Shown one piece after another: positions 1 to 10,300 of a DNA stretch of 64,000 nt. Every line of letters begins with the position of its first letter. The first letter of the stretch is position 1. Both the position numbers and the translations under genes were made by a program. Under the pieces are notes generated by a model that saw nothing but the letters and a program-made list of their open reading frames with translations, had not been told where the DNA came from and ran no database searches. This stretch comes from Cepaea nemoralis. Taxonomy: Eukaryota; Mollusca; Gastropoda; Stylommatophora; Helicidae. The stretch spans positions 277,501 through 341,500 of the forward strand of contig JACEFZ010016099.1 in assembly GCA_014155875.1 (NCBI GenBank). The letters run 5' to 3'.

Positions 1-171
1 ACACAGGCAGCCTCGGTGGCTTTGCGGCTAGACAGTCGCCCGGTGACAAGGACATCATGAGTTCGATTCACAGCTAGGCGAAATCGGATTATTCTTCCAG
101 AATTGATCTGGGCTCTCAAGTGGACCCAGCCTAAACTGGGTATCAAGAAGTCGTGGGAAGTACAGGCGGCA
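1..171 (+). mobile_element. tRNA-derived SINE head
   Basis: A tRNA-like pol III promoter is visible: an A-box-like stretch at about 17-31 (tggctttgcggctag) and a B-box-like stretch at about 59-71 (gagttcgattcac). The following 100 bases are a non-tRNA body that runs without a break into the 70-bp tandem array. This looks like the 5' part of a SINE whose body was later expanded. It is cut by the window edge, so its true start may lie outside. The family name is unknown to me. Confidence 0.55.
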
Positions 172-2620
172 GCGTGATACTGACCTCATGACCTACTGAG
201 TGCCGACTAGGTCTTTAAAACTACGGGAGTAATGGATGGAGCATGATACTGACCTCTTCACCTAATGAGTGCCGATTAGGTCTATAAAACTACGGGAAAT
301 AACGGCTGGAGCATGATACTGACCTCTTCACCTAATGAGTGCCGATTAGGTCTATAAAACTACGGGAAATAACGGTTCTAGCATTATATTGACCTCTTCA
401 CCTACTGAGTGCCGACTAGGTCTATAAAACTACGGGAAATAACGGTCCCAGCATGATACTGACCTCTTCACCTACTGAGTGCCGTATAGGTCTATAAAAC
501 TACGGGAAATAACAGTTCCAGCATGATACTGACCTCTTCACCTACTGAGTGCCGTATAGGTCTATAAAACTACGGGAAATAACAGTTCCAGCATGATACT
601 GATCTCTTCACCTACTGAGTGCCGTATAGGTCTATAAAACTACGGGAAATAACAGTTCCAGCATGATACTGACCTCTTCACCTACTGAGTGCCGTATAGG
701 TCTATAAAACTACGGGAAATAACAGTTCCAGCATGATACTGATCTCTTCACCTACTGAGTGCCGTATAGGTCTATAAAACTACGGGAAATAACAGTTCCA
801 GCATGATACTGATCTCTTCACCTACTGAGTGCCGTATAGGTCTATAAAACTACGGGAAATAACGGTTCCAGCATGATACTGACCTCTTCACCTACTGAGT
901 GCCGTATAGGTCTATAAAACTACGGGAAATAACAGTTCCAGCATGATACTGACCTCTTCACCTACTGAGTGCCGTATAGGTCTATAAAACTACGGGAAAT
1001 AACAGTTCCAGCATGATACTGACCTCTTCACCTACTGAGTGCCGTATAGGTCTATAAAACTACGGGAAATAACAGTTCCAGCATGATACTGATCTCTTCA
1101 CCTACTGAGTGCCGTATAGGTCTATAAAGCTACGGGAAATAACGGTTCCAGCATGATACTGATCTCTTCACCTACTGAGTGCCGTATAGGTCTATAAAAC
1201 TACGGGAAATAACAGTTCCAGCATGATACTGACCTCTTCACCCACTGAGTGCCGACTAGGTCTATAAAACTACGGGAAATAACAGTTCCAGCATGATACT
1301 GATCTCTTCACCCACTTGAGTGCCGTATAGGTCTATAAAACTACGGGAAATAACGGTTCCAGCATGATACTGATCTCTTCACCTACTGAGTGCCGTATAG
1401 GTCTATAAAACTACGGGAAATAACAGTTCCAGCATGATACTGACCTCTTCACCTACTGAGTGCCGTATAGGTCTATAAAACTACGGGAAATAACAGTTCC
1501 AGCATGATACTGACCTCTTCACCTACTGAGTGCCGTATAGGTCTATAAAACTAAGGGAAATAACAGTTCCAGCATGATACTGATCTCTTCACCTACTGAG
1601 TGCCGTATAGGTCTATAAAACTACGGGAAATAACAGTTCCAGCATGATACTGATCTCTTCACCTACTGAGTGCCGTATAGGTCTATAAAACTACGGGAAA
1701 TAACAGTTCCAGCATGATACTGACCTCTTCATCCACTGAGTGCCGTATAGGTCTATAAAACTACGGGAAATAACGGTTCCAGCATGATACTGATCTCTTC
1801 ACCTACTGAGTGCCGTATAGGTCTATAAAACTACGGGAAATAACAGTTCCAGCATGATACTGATCTCTTCACCCACTGAGTGCCGACTAGGTCTATAAAA
1901 CTACGGGAAATAACAGTTCCAGCATGATACTGATCTCTTCACCTACTGAGTGCCGTATAGGTCTATAAAACTACGGGAAATAACAGTTCCAGCATGATAC
2001 TGATCTCTTCACCCACTGAGTGCCGTATAGGTCTATAAAACTACGGGAAATAACGGTTCCAGCATGATACTGACCTCTTCACCTACTGAGTGCCGTATAG
2101 GTCTATAAAACTACGGGAAATAACAGTTCCAGCATGATACTGATCTCTTCACCCACTGAGTGCCGTATAGGTCTATAAAGCTACGGGAAATAACGGTTCC
2201 AGCATGATACTGATCTCTTCACCTACTGAGTGCCGTATAGGTCTATAAAGCTACGGGAAATAACGGTTCCAGCATGATACTGATCTCTTCACCTACTGAG
2301 TGCCGTATAGGTCTATAAAGCTACGGGAAATAACAGTTCCAGCATGATACTGATCTCTTCATCCACTGAGTGCCGTATAGGTCTATAAAACTACGGGAAA
2401 TAACGGTTCCAGTATGATACTGATCTCTTCACCTACTGAGTGCCGTATAGGTCTATAAAACTACGGGAAATAACAGTTCCAGCATGATACTGATCTCTTC
2501 ACCTACTGAGTGCCGTATAGGTCTATAAAGCTACGGGAAATAACGGTTCCAGCATGATACTGATCTCTTCACCTACTGAGTGCCGTATAGGTCTATAAAA
2601 CAACAGAGAGTAATGGCTGC
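172..2620 (+). repeat. 70-bp tandem array, about 35 copies
   Basis: A 70-bp unit starting gcatgatactgacctcttca recurs in register (for example at 241, 311, 661, 731) until about 2620. Copies differ at a few diagnostic positions: gacctc/gatctc, cctact/cccact, gccgtatagg/gccgactagg and cagttcc/cggttcc. One copy near 1315 carries an extra base that shifts the register by one. The first copy joins smoothly to the SINE head and the last copy joins to a single-copy tail (agtaatggctgctgcagg). The unit therefore appears to be a SINE body segment expanded in place. No coding potential. Confidence 0.95.
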
Positions 2621-3115
2621 TGCAGGATATAGCAATAGAAAATACAATGGTTAAGTTCGTGTAAATCTCTCGGAAAAGTGAGAGATAATAACCGCAGACA
2701 CAGCGTAAATAGCTTACAACGAACTCCACAACGGCACACGTAAATCGCAGAGTGAAAAAGGTCAATGATGATATCACCCACACAAAAATAAAATTAAAAT
2801 AAGTTACACCGCGATCAACGAATCGACGTTTCGATTATAATAATCTTCCCCATGAAACACACAAACAGATCTAAAGAAAGACATGGAATCAGAAAATGTT
2901 ATAAGAATTAAAACTAAACAGAAAAAGTCTAGGTATGACCCGGTGCTAAGTCATTACACATACTTCCTAGGAATACTGTGGCTGTGTTTATTGTGTCCCC
3001 TTTTCTCGCAGGAGATACACGCACCTGTTTTATTTTGTTTTCTTTCTATTAATAAAATGCCGGTCTCCCTGGCCAAGGTGTTAACGACATTGTTCGTAAT
3101 CCCGTATATCCATGT
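2621..3115. other. SINE tail then no recognised feature
   Basis: The first 40 bases (agtaatggctgctgcagg and following) look like the single-copy end of the SINE that carries the array. The remainder is AT-rich and shows no repeat, motif or convincing exon. An open frame of 116 codons starting at 2883 has no recognisable domain and overlaps the next SINE, so it is treated as chance. Confidence 0.4.
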
Positions 3116-3117
3116 AG

Positions 3118-3300
3118 GGAAAATAGCAGCTGAAAGATTCGTCAGCGGTTCTCGCCGCGTTGGAACTTACGGAGGTATGGGAGCCGGTCGTTCAGAAAGC
3201 AATGGCAAACTACTGAACGTAAAACTTGCCTAGTACATCAACAGCAGCTGAAAAATGCTGGTGTTGACTGCAACGTCCTGTAAGGGATATGCAACATTTA
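3118..3300 (+). mobile_element. SINE F fragment (3' part)
   Basis: This is the reverse complement of the repeat seen at 14205, 33972, 37122 and 37405. It contains caatggcaaactactgaacg and a GC-balanced end reading ggatatgcaac. The tRNA-like head is missing, so the copy is 5'-truncated. A poly-A run (about 3334-3350) lies shortly downstream. Confidence 0.65.
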
Positions 3301-3439
3301 AAAAAATATAATAAAATACGGGTCTACCACCCAAAAAAAAAAAAAAAACGGTGTGCCTTGAGGCGTGAAAATGGTGAAAGAGTCCTTTGCTTTTTACTTC
3401 CTAATACTTCACGTGCCGCCTTCCGTGGCGAAGATTTTA

Positions 3440-4335
3440 CGGACGCGATTCGTAATCCGGTATCCATCCATCATGTGCCATGACGGTAAGCGTGGGCGGT
3501 CATGTTGTGCCATCTCACTCGATCACCAGAGTCGTGGATCAGCTCTTTGTTCCTGTCTCGACCATGCCACGTGGCCTAGCCATCCAGGTATTTGCTTCTA
3601 GGTCTTCCTCTTGGTCTGTTCCCCTCGATCTTGCCAGGTTGTCACTAAGTTCTCCAATCCATTTCTTCTCATAACATGCCCAAAAAATTTTGACTGTCTG
3701 CGTCTAATATTAAATAATCTTATAATCATCTCCTGTCCTTATCCCTGCCCCTTTCCATCTAGTTTCCGAAATTCCTAATATGTTAATCTTCTCTCTCTCC
3801 ATTTCTTGTTTGATGTTTTCTAATTTTCCATCTGCATTCATTGTTCTAACATGCCAAGTTCCTACTTTCAATGATATTAATCTTTTGCACCTAGTAGCCT
3901 GTTGACGGTCTGGAGTCACCTGGCGCGCATGACTATCCCTACCCGGCGAGGCTGCTCCTATGGAGCACCCATTTACGCCGTTTCTCTGATTATCGATGAG
4001 TCCACACAACATGATTTTCTTAGCATTTATAAAGAAGGTAGTTTGTCATTGCTTTCCTTCCTAGCAGTGACCATAATGGTCAGTGACCGTAGCCATTGTC
4101 TCCTCAAAAAAGAGATCCTCTGCCTACCGTTGTGAAGGTGAAGACCATAACCTACAACTATCTGTCAGCTGCTCTTCATCTTCATCCACCACCTGCACCC
4201 ATGGCTTCACGTAACCCTGATCGGGGGGCTAAACGGGTAATCCACCTTGCCCAAGGGTGTCCCGTAGGCTACGGAGGGAAGGAGGCGCCTTACTTCTCTT
4301 TTGATAGGGGATACCTCTACCCCGCTACCCATTAA
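3440..4335 (-). pseudogene. Internally deleted RTE-like retrotransposon
   Basis: On the minus strand, 4012-3710 encodes the start of an apurinic-type endonuclease (GTWHVRTM, then ISETRWKG). It is joined directly, with a frameshift near 3708, to the far C-terminal region of the same kind of element (SKFFGHVMRRN, then IHDSGDRVRW) at about 3705-3440. The rest of the endonuclease and the whole reverse transcriptase are absent. Bases 4013-4335 look like 5' untranslated leader, with structured GC-rich sequence around 4215-4320. The result is a short element keeping both ends. I see no intact frame; it is a dead copy or a nonautonomous derivative. Confidence 0.75.
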
Positions 4336-5549
4336 TCCGGTATACAAAAATTGTGAAGTTGGAACTGCGACTAACTAACTAACTAACTAACAAATATTTA
4401 ATTAAAAAATACTCAGAATACAAAATACTCGCTTGTTAAAGTTTGCATAAGCAATAATGATTAATCTACGCAAGCCAGATTTGCGCAAACAGAAAGACAT
4501 GTTAACCAGCTTAAAATTACCGAGGTAGACTATTGACATTACTGTGCGAACATGTGTATATTTTAGCTTGAAGGATGTATCTAGTTATTTTACTTTATGT
4601 TGTATGAATTCTGCAGTATGTACCTGACGAGATGCTGCGAAATATGCCAGGCAATAAATCGTAAAATCTATTGTTTGTGCCTTCATTATTTGAATGTCTT
4701 TATATTCGGATACAAACATCTACATTTATTCATGTACAAACTGCTACATGTATTCAAATACAGTCATGTCATCTTCTTCTGGAACATTGCCATAGCTCTT
4801 CAGATCCGAAATTCCGTCTTATCAGTTGACGTTTGAGATCCTAGGTCTTTAAACACCGCAGTTTCATCCATGGAAATCAAGTTGGAGAGTTGTTATATAG
4901 AAAACTCGATGCCATCAACAAAGTACTTGAATGCAAGTGCACGTTTAATAACATAATTCTAGCTGATGATTTTACCTAAGGCTTATTTTAGGAGTAGATT
5001 TTATGTTAAAAGCATCCTGAAAAATCATGCTAGGGCTTATTTTAGCGGTAGGTCATAATTTCGGGGAAGCAAAGTATTCCTAAGCGCATCCAGGCCTCCA
5101 CAATATGATGACGTTATCACATAAAAGACTCATAATAAGAAACTGCTTCGGGGCTACTGCGTGCGCTTTGGTAATAGTTGATGCTGATATTTGTCTAAGC
5201 CAGGGCTGAGACCTTTCGCCGACAATGGCTTGAACCCGGTGGGTTGAGAGTTCAATCCCTGTGAGGGAAAGACTGGGAACCTATTCCTCTGTGAATTCAA
5301 GCGTAAACAATGTTAGGGTCCTAACACTTCACACTGATAATGGCATGAAAGCAGTAGGTTTAGGGTTTAATCCCTATACTCGCCGTTCGCTACGGGAGGG
5401 AAAGGCCGGTCACCTAGTCCTCTATACACTTCACAAACCCACACCAGGTTCGCGTTATTGGACGTAAAGCTTAAAGACTCCACATTCCCGCTTAAGTATC
5501 TGCTTGCCATGGGTTCGGAATTACCTGTGTAATTTAACGGTTAACGTAA
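4336..5549. other. AT-rich region upstream of the first exon
   Basis: A short (AACT)n run sits at about 4368-4390. Two degenerate copies of a roughly 130-base segment containing a B-box-like gttcaatccct or gtttaatccct lie at about 5220-5460 and may be old SINE remnants. Nothing else is recognised. If the exon at 5580 is the first coding exon, this interval could hold its promoter or 5' untranslated exon, but no clear core promoter is seen. Confidence 0.3.
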
Positions 5550-5579
5550 ATGATGGATCTCATTTCAGGTCAGAACGAC

Positions 5580-5733
5580 ATGCTTGTTAAACGGTACACG
5601 CAAATAGCCGCCATCGTTCTTCTCTCTGTTACCATGGCGATCGTGGATGGGAGGAAGTGTCGCAAAGCAGACAGAAATGGAGGGCAGTGTGTTATCAGGA
5701 GAGACAGGCGGGAAAAAAAAGCCAAGAAGTCAG
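5580..5733 (+). CDS. Exon: signal peptide plus basic Cys segment
   Basis: ATG at 5580 opens a frame of 51 complete codons. Residues 4-5 are K-R, then residues 9-22 form a hydrophobic stretch (IAAIVLLSVTMAIV) typical of a signal peptide. After likely cleavage near residue 20-24 comes a strongly basic segment with cysteines at 27 and 37 (GRKCRKADRNGGQC, then RRDRREKKAKKS). A consensus donor follows (cag|gtgagt, GT at 5734-5735), leaving one base of the next codon (phase 1). A possible acceptor (catttcag, AG at 5567-5568) lies just upstream, so the ATG may sit within a second exon; an in-frame ATG at 5550 is an alternative start. The phase fits the Ig exon at 25141, which begins with two bases of a codon. 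I infer a secreted or membrane protein; the gene identity is not certain. Confidence 0.6.
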
Positions 5734-5802
5734 GTGAGTTGTTTATGTGTTGAGGATATTGTAACAATTAGGAATGTGGCAGAGGCAGACGACATCCATA
5801 TC

Positions 5803-5826
5803 TCTTCTTCTTCTTCTTCTTCTTCT

Positions 5827-5863
<37 letters not shown>

Positions 5864-5941
5864 TCCTTCCTTCCTTCCTTCCTTCCTTCCTTCTTTCCTT
5901 CCTTCCTTCCTTTCTTCCTTCCTTCCTTCCTTCCTTCTTCT
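5803..5941. repeat. (CTT)n and (CCTT)n microsatellite
   Basis: Pure CTT repeats run from about 5803 to 5860, followed by CCTT repeats with a few interruptions to about 5941. The purine-rich strand encodes only glutamate/lysine runs. Confidence 0.95.
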
Positions 5942-5944
5942 GAA

Positions 5945-6190
5945 TATTTTCCTGGCAATTAACTTCTTCAGCAGGTTGCCTATTGTATTTTGCATGGTTA
6001 TTACCCGATATCCCTGACTTTTTGTGTGGTTTTTGCCAGACTTCGGCAAGGGAACCAGATAGCCGTGTAACCACTCTTCCTTGATGCCAGCACTCCCTAT
6101 GCTGTTGTTGTACATATCTGCTAGTTCCTCTAGCTCGTTGTCGGTACACATATTGATGTCCTCATACCTTATATCATCTGGCCCCGGTGC
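5945..6190 (-). pseudogene. Reverse transcriptase fragment, I/Nimb-like
   Basis: The minus strand translates to an N-terminal RT portion: EELADMYNNS, then IKEEWLHGYLVPLPKSGKN and YRVITMQNTIGNLLKKLIARK. This corresponds to RT motifs 0-2 of non-LTR elements that also carry RNase H. It is cut on one side by the CTT/CCTT microsatellite. On the other side it abuts the next RT segment in the opposite orientation, which suggests an inversion or 5' inversion during insertion. Confidence 0.7.
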
Positions 6191-6557
6191 AAAAGTCAGC
6201 TAGAGAGGCAAGGTTGTTTTCCCACCTACCCTTGGAGGGTACCGTCGAAACAGAGAAACCTGGACCAACGCAGCAGTTTTTGCCCATGACGTCCATGAAG
6301 GTTTCCATTCAGGCATTGAAACATGTGCTGCGGTGATTGGTCTTGATGACGCGTACAACAGAGTACCATTGGAATTCTTAATGTTTCAGCTTCTTGAACT
6401 CAAAATAAGTCCATTCCTCCTTAGTTGGATCGCCGCAGCCCTTTTCTAACGGAATGCAGTTTTTTAGATGCGGCAGTTGGACCTTCGAACCAAAAAAAAA
6501 ATATATCCGGGCCTGCCCTTGGGATCACCATTATCTCCGGTGCTGTCACCGTCCTAG
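6191..6557 (+). pseudogene. Reverse transcriptase middle fragment
   Basis: The plus strand translates, with frameshifts and stops, to LGGYRRNRETWTNAA, then VIGLDDAYNRVPLEFL (RT motif 3, catalytic D-D-A-Y) and SPFLLSWIAAAL, then PGLPLGSPLSPVL (motif 4). It continues the same type of RT as the preceding minus-strand fragment but in inverted orientation. It stops near 6557, where unrelated sequence begins. Confidence 0.7.
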
Positions 6558-7054
6558 ATCTCTAGGGGATTGAAACTCGGGCTCATACAGGCAACAAACT
6601 CCGTTCAGATACAATCTAGCATCATTTATTTACATGTATATTACAGTACGCTGGCGAAGCGAGTTTTCACAAGCCAGCAATCAGCAAGTTGCGTATCACA
6701 GGAGTTTACAATGAACATGATTAACACAACAACTCTAGCAGCTATCTAAACATATGTATAAGACCCCTAAATACAATTGGGTCTACTATCAAGTCCCCTT
6801 AAGGTAAGCCCTGTTGCTTCCTCGATGTCCAGTCCGTGTCTGTCCTTCCACACGTGTCGCAATCCGACACGGGTGGCAACTCTCTCTGAGTTTCTCGTGG
6901 ACCCCGCAATCGGCGGGCCCCATCAGTGTCCACGGGGCTGTGGACACACTGACCGGTCCTTCGAGAAGGCTCTGGATTATTCGAGCCTTCGAGTGACTCG
7001 GTTCTTTCCCTTTAGCTGGAGTTCTATCCCTTCGCCAGTATCTCTTACTTTTAT
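6558..7054. mobile_element. Unidentified insertion splitting the RT
   Basis: About 500 bases separate RT motif 4 (ending near 6557) from the motif 5 region (from about 7055), where an intact element would have only a few codons. The segment is not RT-coding and has no recognisable family. It contains cttcgagtgactcgg and other GC-rich stretches near 6880-6980. Target duplications were not clear. It could be a different repeat or rearranged flanking DNA. Confidence 0.35.
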
Positions 7055-7262
7055 GTTGGTACCGCCCTTATGTGAGGCTGTGACAGGTGCTCTTCAACGC
7101 CTACACCGTGAGACTACCGAAGAGCAGATCACAGGACCGGGGAGGACATTGTCATATGCCGACGATGTGTTAGTGTATCGTCAGGGTAAGGATAGAGATC
7201 CAGTTGCTGTGGATCTACACACAGAACTAAAACGCATAAGTGCTTGGTGTGTTGAAGCTGCC
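7055..7262 (+). pseudogene. Reverse transcriptase YADD fragment
   Basis: The sequence encodes GPGRTLSYADDVLVYRQGKD and then a stretch ending ISAWCVEAA. Tyr-Ala-Asp-Asp is the RT catalytic motif, and the YADDVLVYRQG context closely matches FADDVLVYRQG in the element at 28831-30330. This is therefore the same family. The copy is cut at 7262 by a SINE. Confidence 0.8.
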
Positions 7263-7446
7263 ACGCTCTCCGAATGTTCCAGGTTCGATTGCGTATTTTA
7301 GTTCGGTTTACGATCTCGAAGACTCCTGGGGAGTCGTCGCTGAAGCTACGGAGTTCGTGCTTTGTGCGATGCTTTCGGTAGGCCGTCCTGCGGAAAAAGA
7401 CCGAGCCATACCGGATAAAACTTATTGCAATGTAATCTATTCTCTT
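7262..7446 (+). mobile_element. SINE C fragment (body)
   Basis: The sequence matches, in plus orientation, the body of the SINE found at 14783, 21635, 22595 and 36062: a B-box-like ggttcgattgc, then ggagtcgtcgctgaagc, then agttcgtgctttgtgcgatg and a region ending ccgagccataccggataaaa. The A-box end is missing. Confidence 0.75.
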
Positions 7447-8080
7447 GGCTTTTCAGTCCCTGTTTTATCAGATCCATGTTTTATAGACAAATGGACACTT
7501 TAGTGATGATGTGATAAATATCACTTTGCCCGCGTTTACTTCCCAAGAAAAATCATGGCGCCCATCTTAGCCTGGGTCGGCCTATGAGTCTTGGTCAATT
7601 TTCAAAATTCACCTCGATGTGAATTCAAATGCGTGATAACTAGGCCGCTAGGCATGCGCAAATCTGAGAAAGTACCTCATTATCGCATTGGGAGTATTCC
7701 TTGTTCACGCCAAGATGATTTCGAACCCGTCATTATGGCTGTGATCTTGTCGCTCACTCAGCAAGTCCGATGACGTGATTATGTCGAGTTTATAGTTGAT
7801 GACAGAACGGATCAGTCGACTGTTCAAGAAAACTAACAACCTCTGCTACAGTTTGGGATTTTGGTTTGAATCCCGCCAATCCATCCTTGCAATTTTGAAT
7901 AGTTTGTTTGACAAGCATGGTATATAAACCACAGACTGCGATGGAGTGTTATTTCAAGGGTTTTCAACATCTCGCTGTTTCACACGTTCTCAGGGGAGCC
8001 TAAATGTCTCAGGCTCAATATCCCCCTCCCCCACCCCTTTCTTGTACTACACCGCAAGATACGATATACGGTACAGTATT
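7447..8080. other. No recognised feature
   Basis: Unique-looking sequence with scattered short matches to other parts of the window (for example agacaaatggacactt near 7488, similar to 22203). No open frame with a recognisable domain and no clear repeat structure. Confidence 0.3.
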
Positions 8081-8081
8081 A

Positions 8082-8235
8082 CTGACACCTTTCCGGTCTT
8101 GACAAACGATAGTTATTGTGCTTCCCAAACAAGTAAGGTATAATAACTCCTGCATAGCAGGCAGCTGGGTTGAATTGTAGAGACCGTGTGTTGCACTCGT
8201 AGCACGATCCTTCTTTCGGCCTGCTCCAGAAGCAA
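8082..8235 (-). mobile_element. SINE D copy (minus)
   Basis: Read on the minus strand this matches the repeat at 8363-8600 and 16870-17064. Shared parts are the terminal block (reverse complement of ggtcttgacaaacgatagtt) and an internal block (tagagaccgtgtgttgc, matching agagaccatgtgttgcc in reverse). It forms an inverted pair with the next copy. Confidence 0.6.
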
Positions 8236-8362
8236 CTGGGATGGTACAAGTCTTATCTTGGTGCGAGGTAATGCAACCTAAAGACTAAATGTCATGGCAA
8301 GATAGACCAGGCCCTAAGCCTTAGTCAGTGACTGGGCTAGGAACAAATCCCCGACATGCCGA

Positions 8363-8600
8363 CTATTAAATCATTGCTTTGCTGATCCGGCAGCTTCTGC
8401 AGCTTGTCTTGTTCCAGACGTATCGGTGTTACCTTTCCTCTGGAGGAAACTAGGCAGGCCGAGACAGGGATCATACTGCATGTGCAACACATTGTCCCTG
8501 CAATTTCAGCACGGGTTTTGTGCCTTTTTTTTTTTTTTTTTTTGAAGCACATTGTAACAAACTATCGCCTGTCAAGACGACAAGGTACCTGTACAGTGTG
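8363..8600 (+). mobile_element. SINE D copy (plus)
   Basis: The sequence has tttgctgatccggcagc near the start, a central part with a 22-base poly-T run (about 8522-8543), and the terminal block aactatcgcctgtcaagacg. The same order occurs at 16870-17064, where an 11-bp target duplication proves mobility. The poly-T run interrupts the body and is absent from the other copy. Confidence 0.65.
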
Positions 8601-9003
8601 TTCCAACCCGTAATGATTTTAACAGTTTTAGTTTTAGCAGAGCAATATATGGCTTTCTTTGAATGTCATCACATTTCCATAGCCCATCAGTTATAAACCT
8701 GGAAATTAAAACTGCCTAATTCCTGTAATTCTTTTTTTTTTTCAATTGACAGATGTGTGTTCACATATTTGTTTTATTGGTTATCATTATACTTAATACA
8801 TATTACAAAAACACTCATCGGTGAACAAACACAGCCGTGAGAGTATGTGATATTGCAGCAGGCTGGTATTAACTAATTAAGTTACATCCGATGATAAATC
8901 GTTTGATACAAACTTCCCGTAACTGCCAGAGGCTTATAAATAACAACAAAATATTGTTAAAACATGAATATAGCAGTTGTCCCCGTGGAACACGCTTTAA
9001 TTT

Positions 9004-9007
<4 letters not shown>

Positions 9008-9050
<43 letters not shown>

Positions 9051-9055
9051 ACACA
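9008..9055. repeat. (TG)n/(CG)n/(CA)n microsatellite
   Basis: A run of TG dinucleotides passes through gcgcgcgc into a short CA run, forming a small self-complementary dinucleotide tract. Confidence 0.95.
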
Positions 9056-9302
9056 CAACATGTCTGCAGCCATATTAACAACTTGTAAGTCATAATCATG
9101 GCACATCCCAATTTCCCATTTTCGGCCATCCATGTTTGTTTGGTCCAAATTAACTTTTTGTTTGGCACTGAATCAGTTAATATAGAACATGGAGTCAGAC
9201 AAAGTTGCATTTTCCCTCTTATATGTGTAACGTGTATACTCAAAGTATCAAGGGGAGTTCAGTTGCATTGAGTGAAGAACTCATATCCCAAAACTCAGGA
9301 CA

Positions 9303-9496
9303 TTATCGTACGGGTTTCGTTCTTATCTGCAGCAGCCAGCGGAAAGTCCCAATACTAATAGTGCCAGTAGTTCTCTGACTATATGTCCGTCTGACCTTCC
9401 TTAGGACATTTTGAGTATCGGACAGATCCTCTGGCCATTCCTTGTAGCACCATTTTCTCCTAGCCGTGATGATCTTCCAGTTCTTCTGCACTATAC
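9303..9496 (-). pseudogene. RNase H-type element C-terminus (part 2)
   Basis: The minus strand encodes LRKVRRTYSQRTTGTISIGT followed by FRWLLQIRT. This resembles the region after RNase H in the element at 28831-30330 (FNQIAVGTISSMTLRWLLNERT). It is the continuation of the fragment at 9954-10300; the two are separated by the inverted SINE insertion. Confidence 0.7.
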
Positions 9497-9953
9497 GTAT
9501 TACATAGGACATCAATTTGGGAACCAGTTGAGGCCACTGAAACAGTTACATAAATAAACACACGTAGTATTGTTTGGTGCTCACAGAAGGAGAAGAAAGA
9601 AGTAGAGACTAGAGGACGCACTAGACAACATACAATTTGAAAGCTATAGTTACCAACCGTGATTCGAACCTGTCACCTCCAAATGGTGACAGCGCCTCGC
9701 TGCGGGAACAAGTGTACTTCGACGCATGACCAACTTTAGGAGTGTCTAGTTGGTCTTGCGTCGAAGTACACTTGTTCGTACAGCGAGGCGTTGTCGCCAT
9801 ATGGAGATGACAGGTTCGAATCCCGGTCGGTAACTATAGCTTTCAAATTGTATGTTGTCTAGAGCGTCCTCTAGTCTCTATTTCTTTCTTCTCCTTCTGT
9901 GAGCCCAAACAATACTACGTGTGTTTATTTATGTAACTGTTTCTGCACTATAC
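9497..9953. mobile_element. Foldback insertion of two inverted SINEs
   Basis: Two arms of about 190 bases (about 9540-9733 and 9745-9943) are near-perfect inverted repeats. Each contains a tRNA-like head with a B-box (ggttcgaatcccgg, visible at about 9812) and a body that runs outward to aaacagttacataaataaac. The heads meet at the centre around 9733-9745. The whole block interrupts an RNase H coding fragment. The 13-base sequence ttctgcactatac occurs both before the insert (about 9484-9496) and at its right end (about 9941-9953), as expected for a target-site duplication. About 42 bases at the left (9497-9539) have no partner in the right arm. Confidence 0.8.
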
Positions 9954-10300
9954 ATACGATTTCAAAAGACCCTGACCACATTTGACTAGTCATGCACCAG
10001 TACCCCACCAAGTGGCGCAGACTCAGCCAATCTGTCCGGCCTCTCGTTTCACACAACACCAGCATGTTTACAGGATTGGGGGGAGGGGAGGGGGGGGGGG
10101 GACAGATGCTCTATATTTCTGATTGTTGAATGGAAGCCAGCCGCTCTGCCAGAAACGTGCCTGTCTTCATGTTTCTCATCAGACTTTGTGAGTCCGTTAG
10201 AATTACGACATGCGTGTGCCGTTTGTCTTCTAGCCAGCAGAACGCCGCCGTGACTGCAACCACCTTCGTTCGCAGTATCATAAGGAATGCTGGAGAAAAT
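9954..10300 (-). pseudogene. RNase H domain fragment (part 1)
   Basis: The minus strand encodes MRTKVVAVTAAFCWLEDK, then THVVILTDSQSLMRNMKTG, then, after a frameshift at a poly-G run (10079-10101), a segment reading CKHAGVV and NERPDRLA. The TDSQSL and HAGV...NE.AD motifs are typical of type I RNase H in non-LTR elements. The copy is frameshifted and truncated upstream. Confidence 0.75.

Noticed and set aside
172..2620. Possible CRISPR-like array
   Set aside because: The 70-bp units are contiguous and have no unique spacers between conserved repeats. It is an ordinary tandem repeat in eukaryotic DNA.
2883..3233. 116-codon plus-strand frame
   Set aside because: Its 3' part overlaps a SINE F fragment and no motif was recognised; it looks like chance.
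5730..6149. Minus-strand frame of 139 codons rich in Glu and Lys
   Set aside because: The acidic/basic repeats are translation of the CTT/CCTT microsatellite. Only the part above 5945 (RT fragment) has real similarity.
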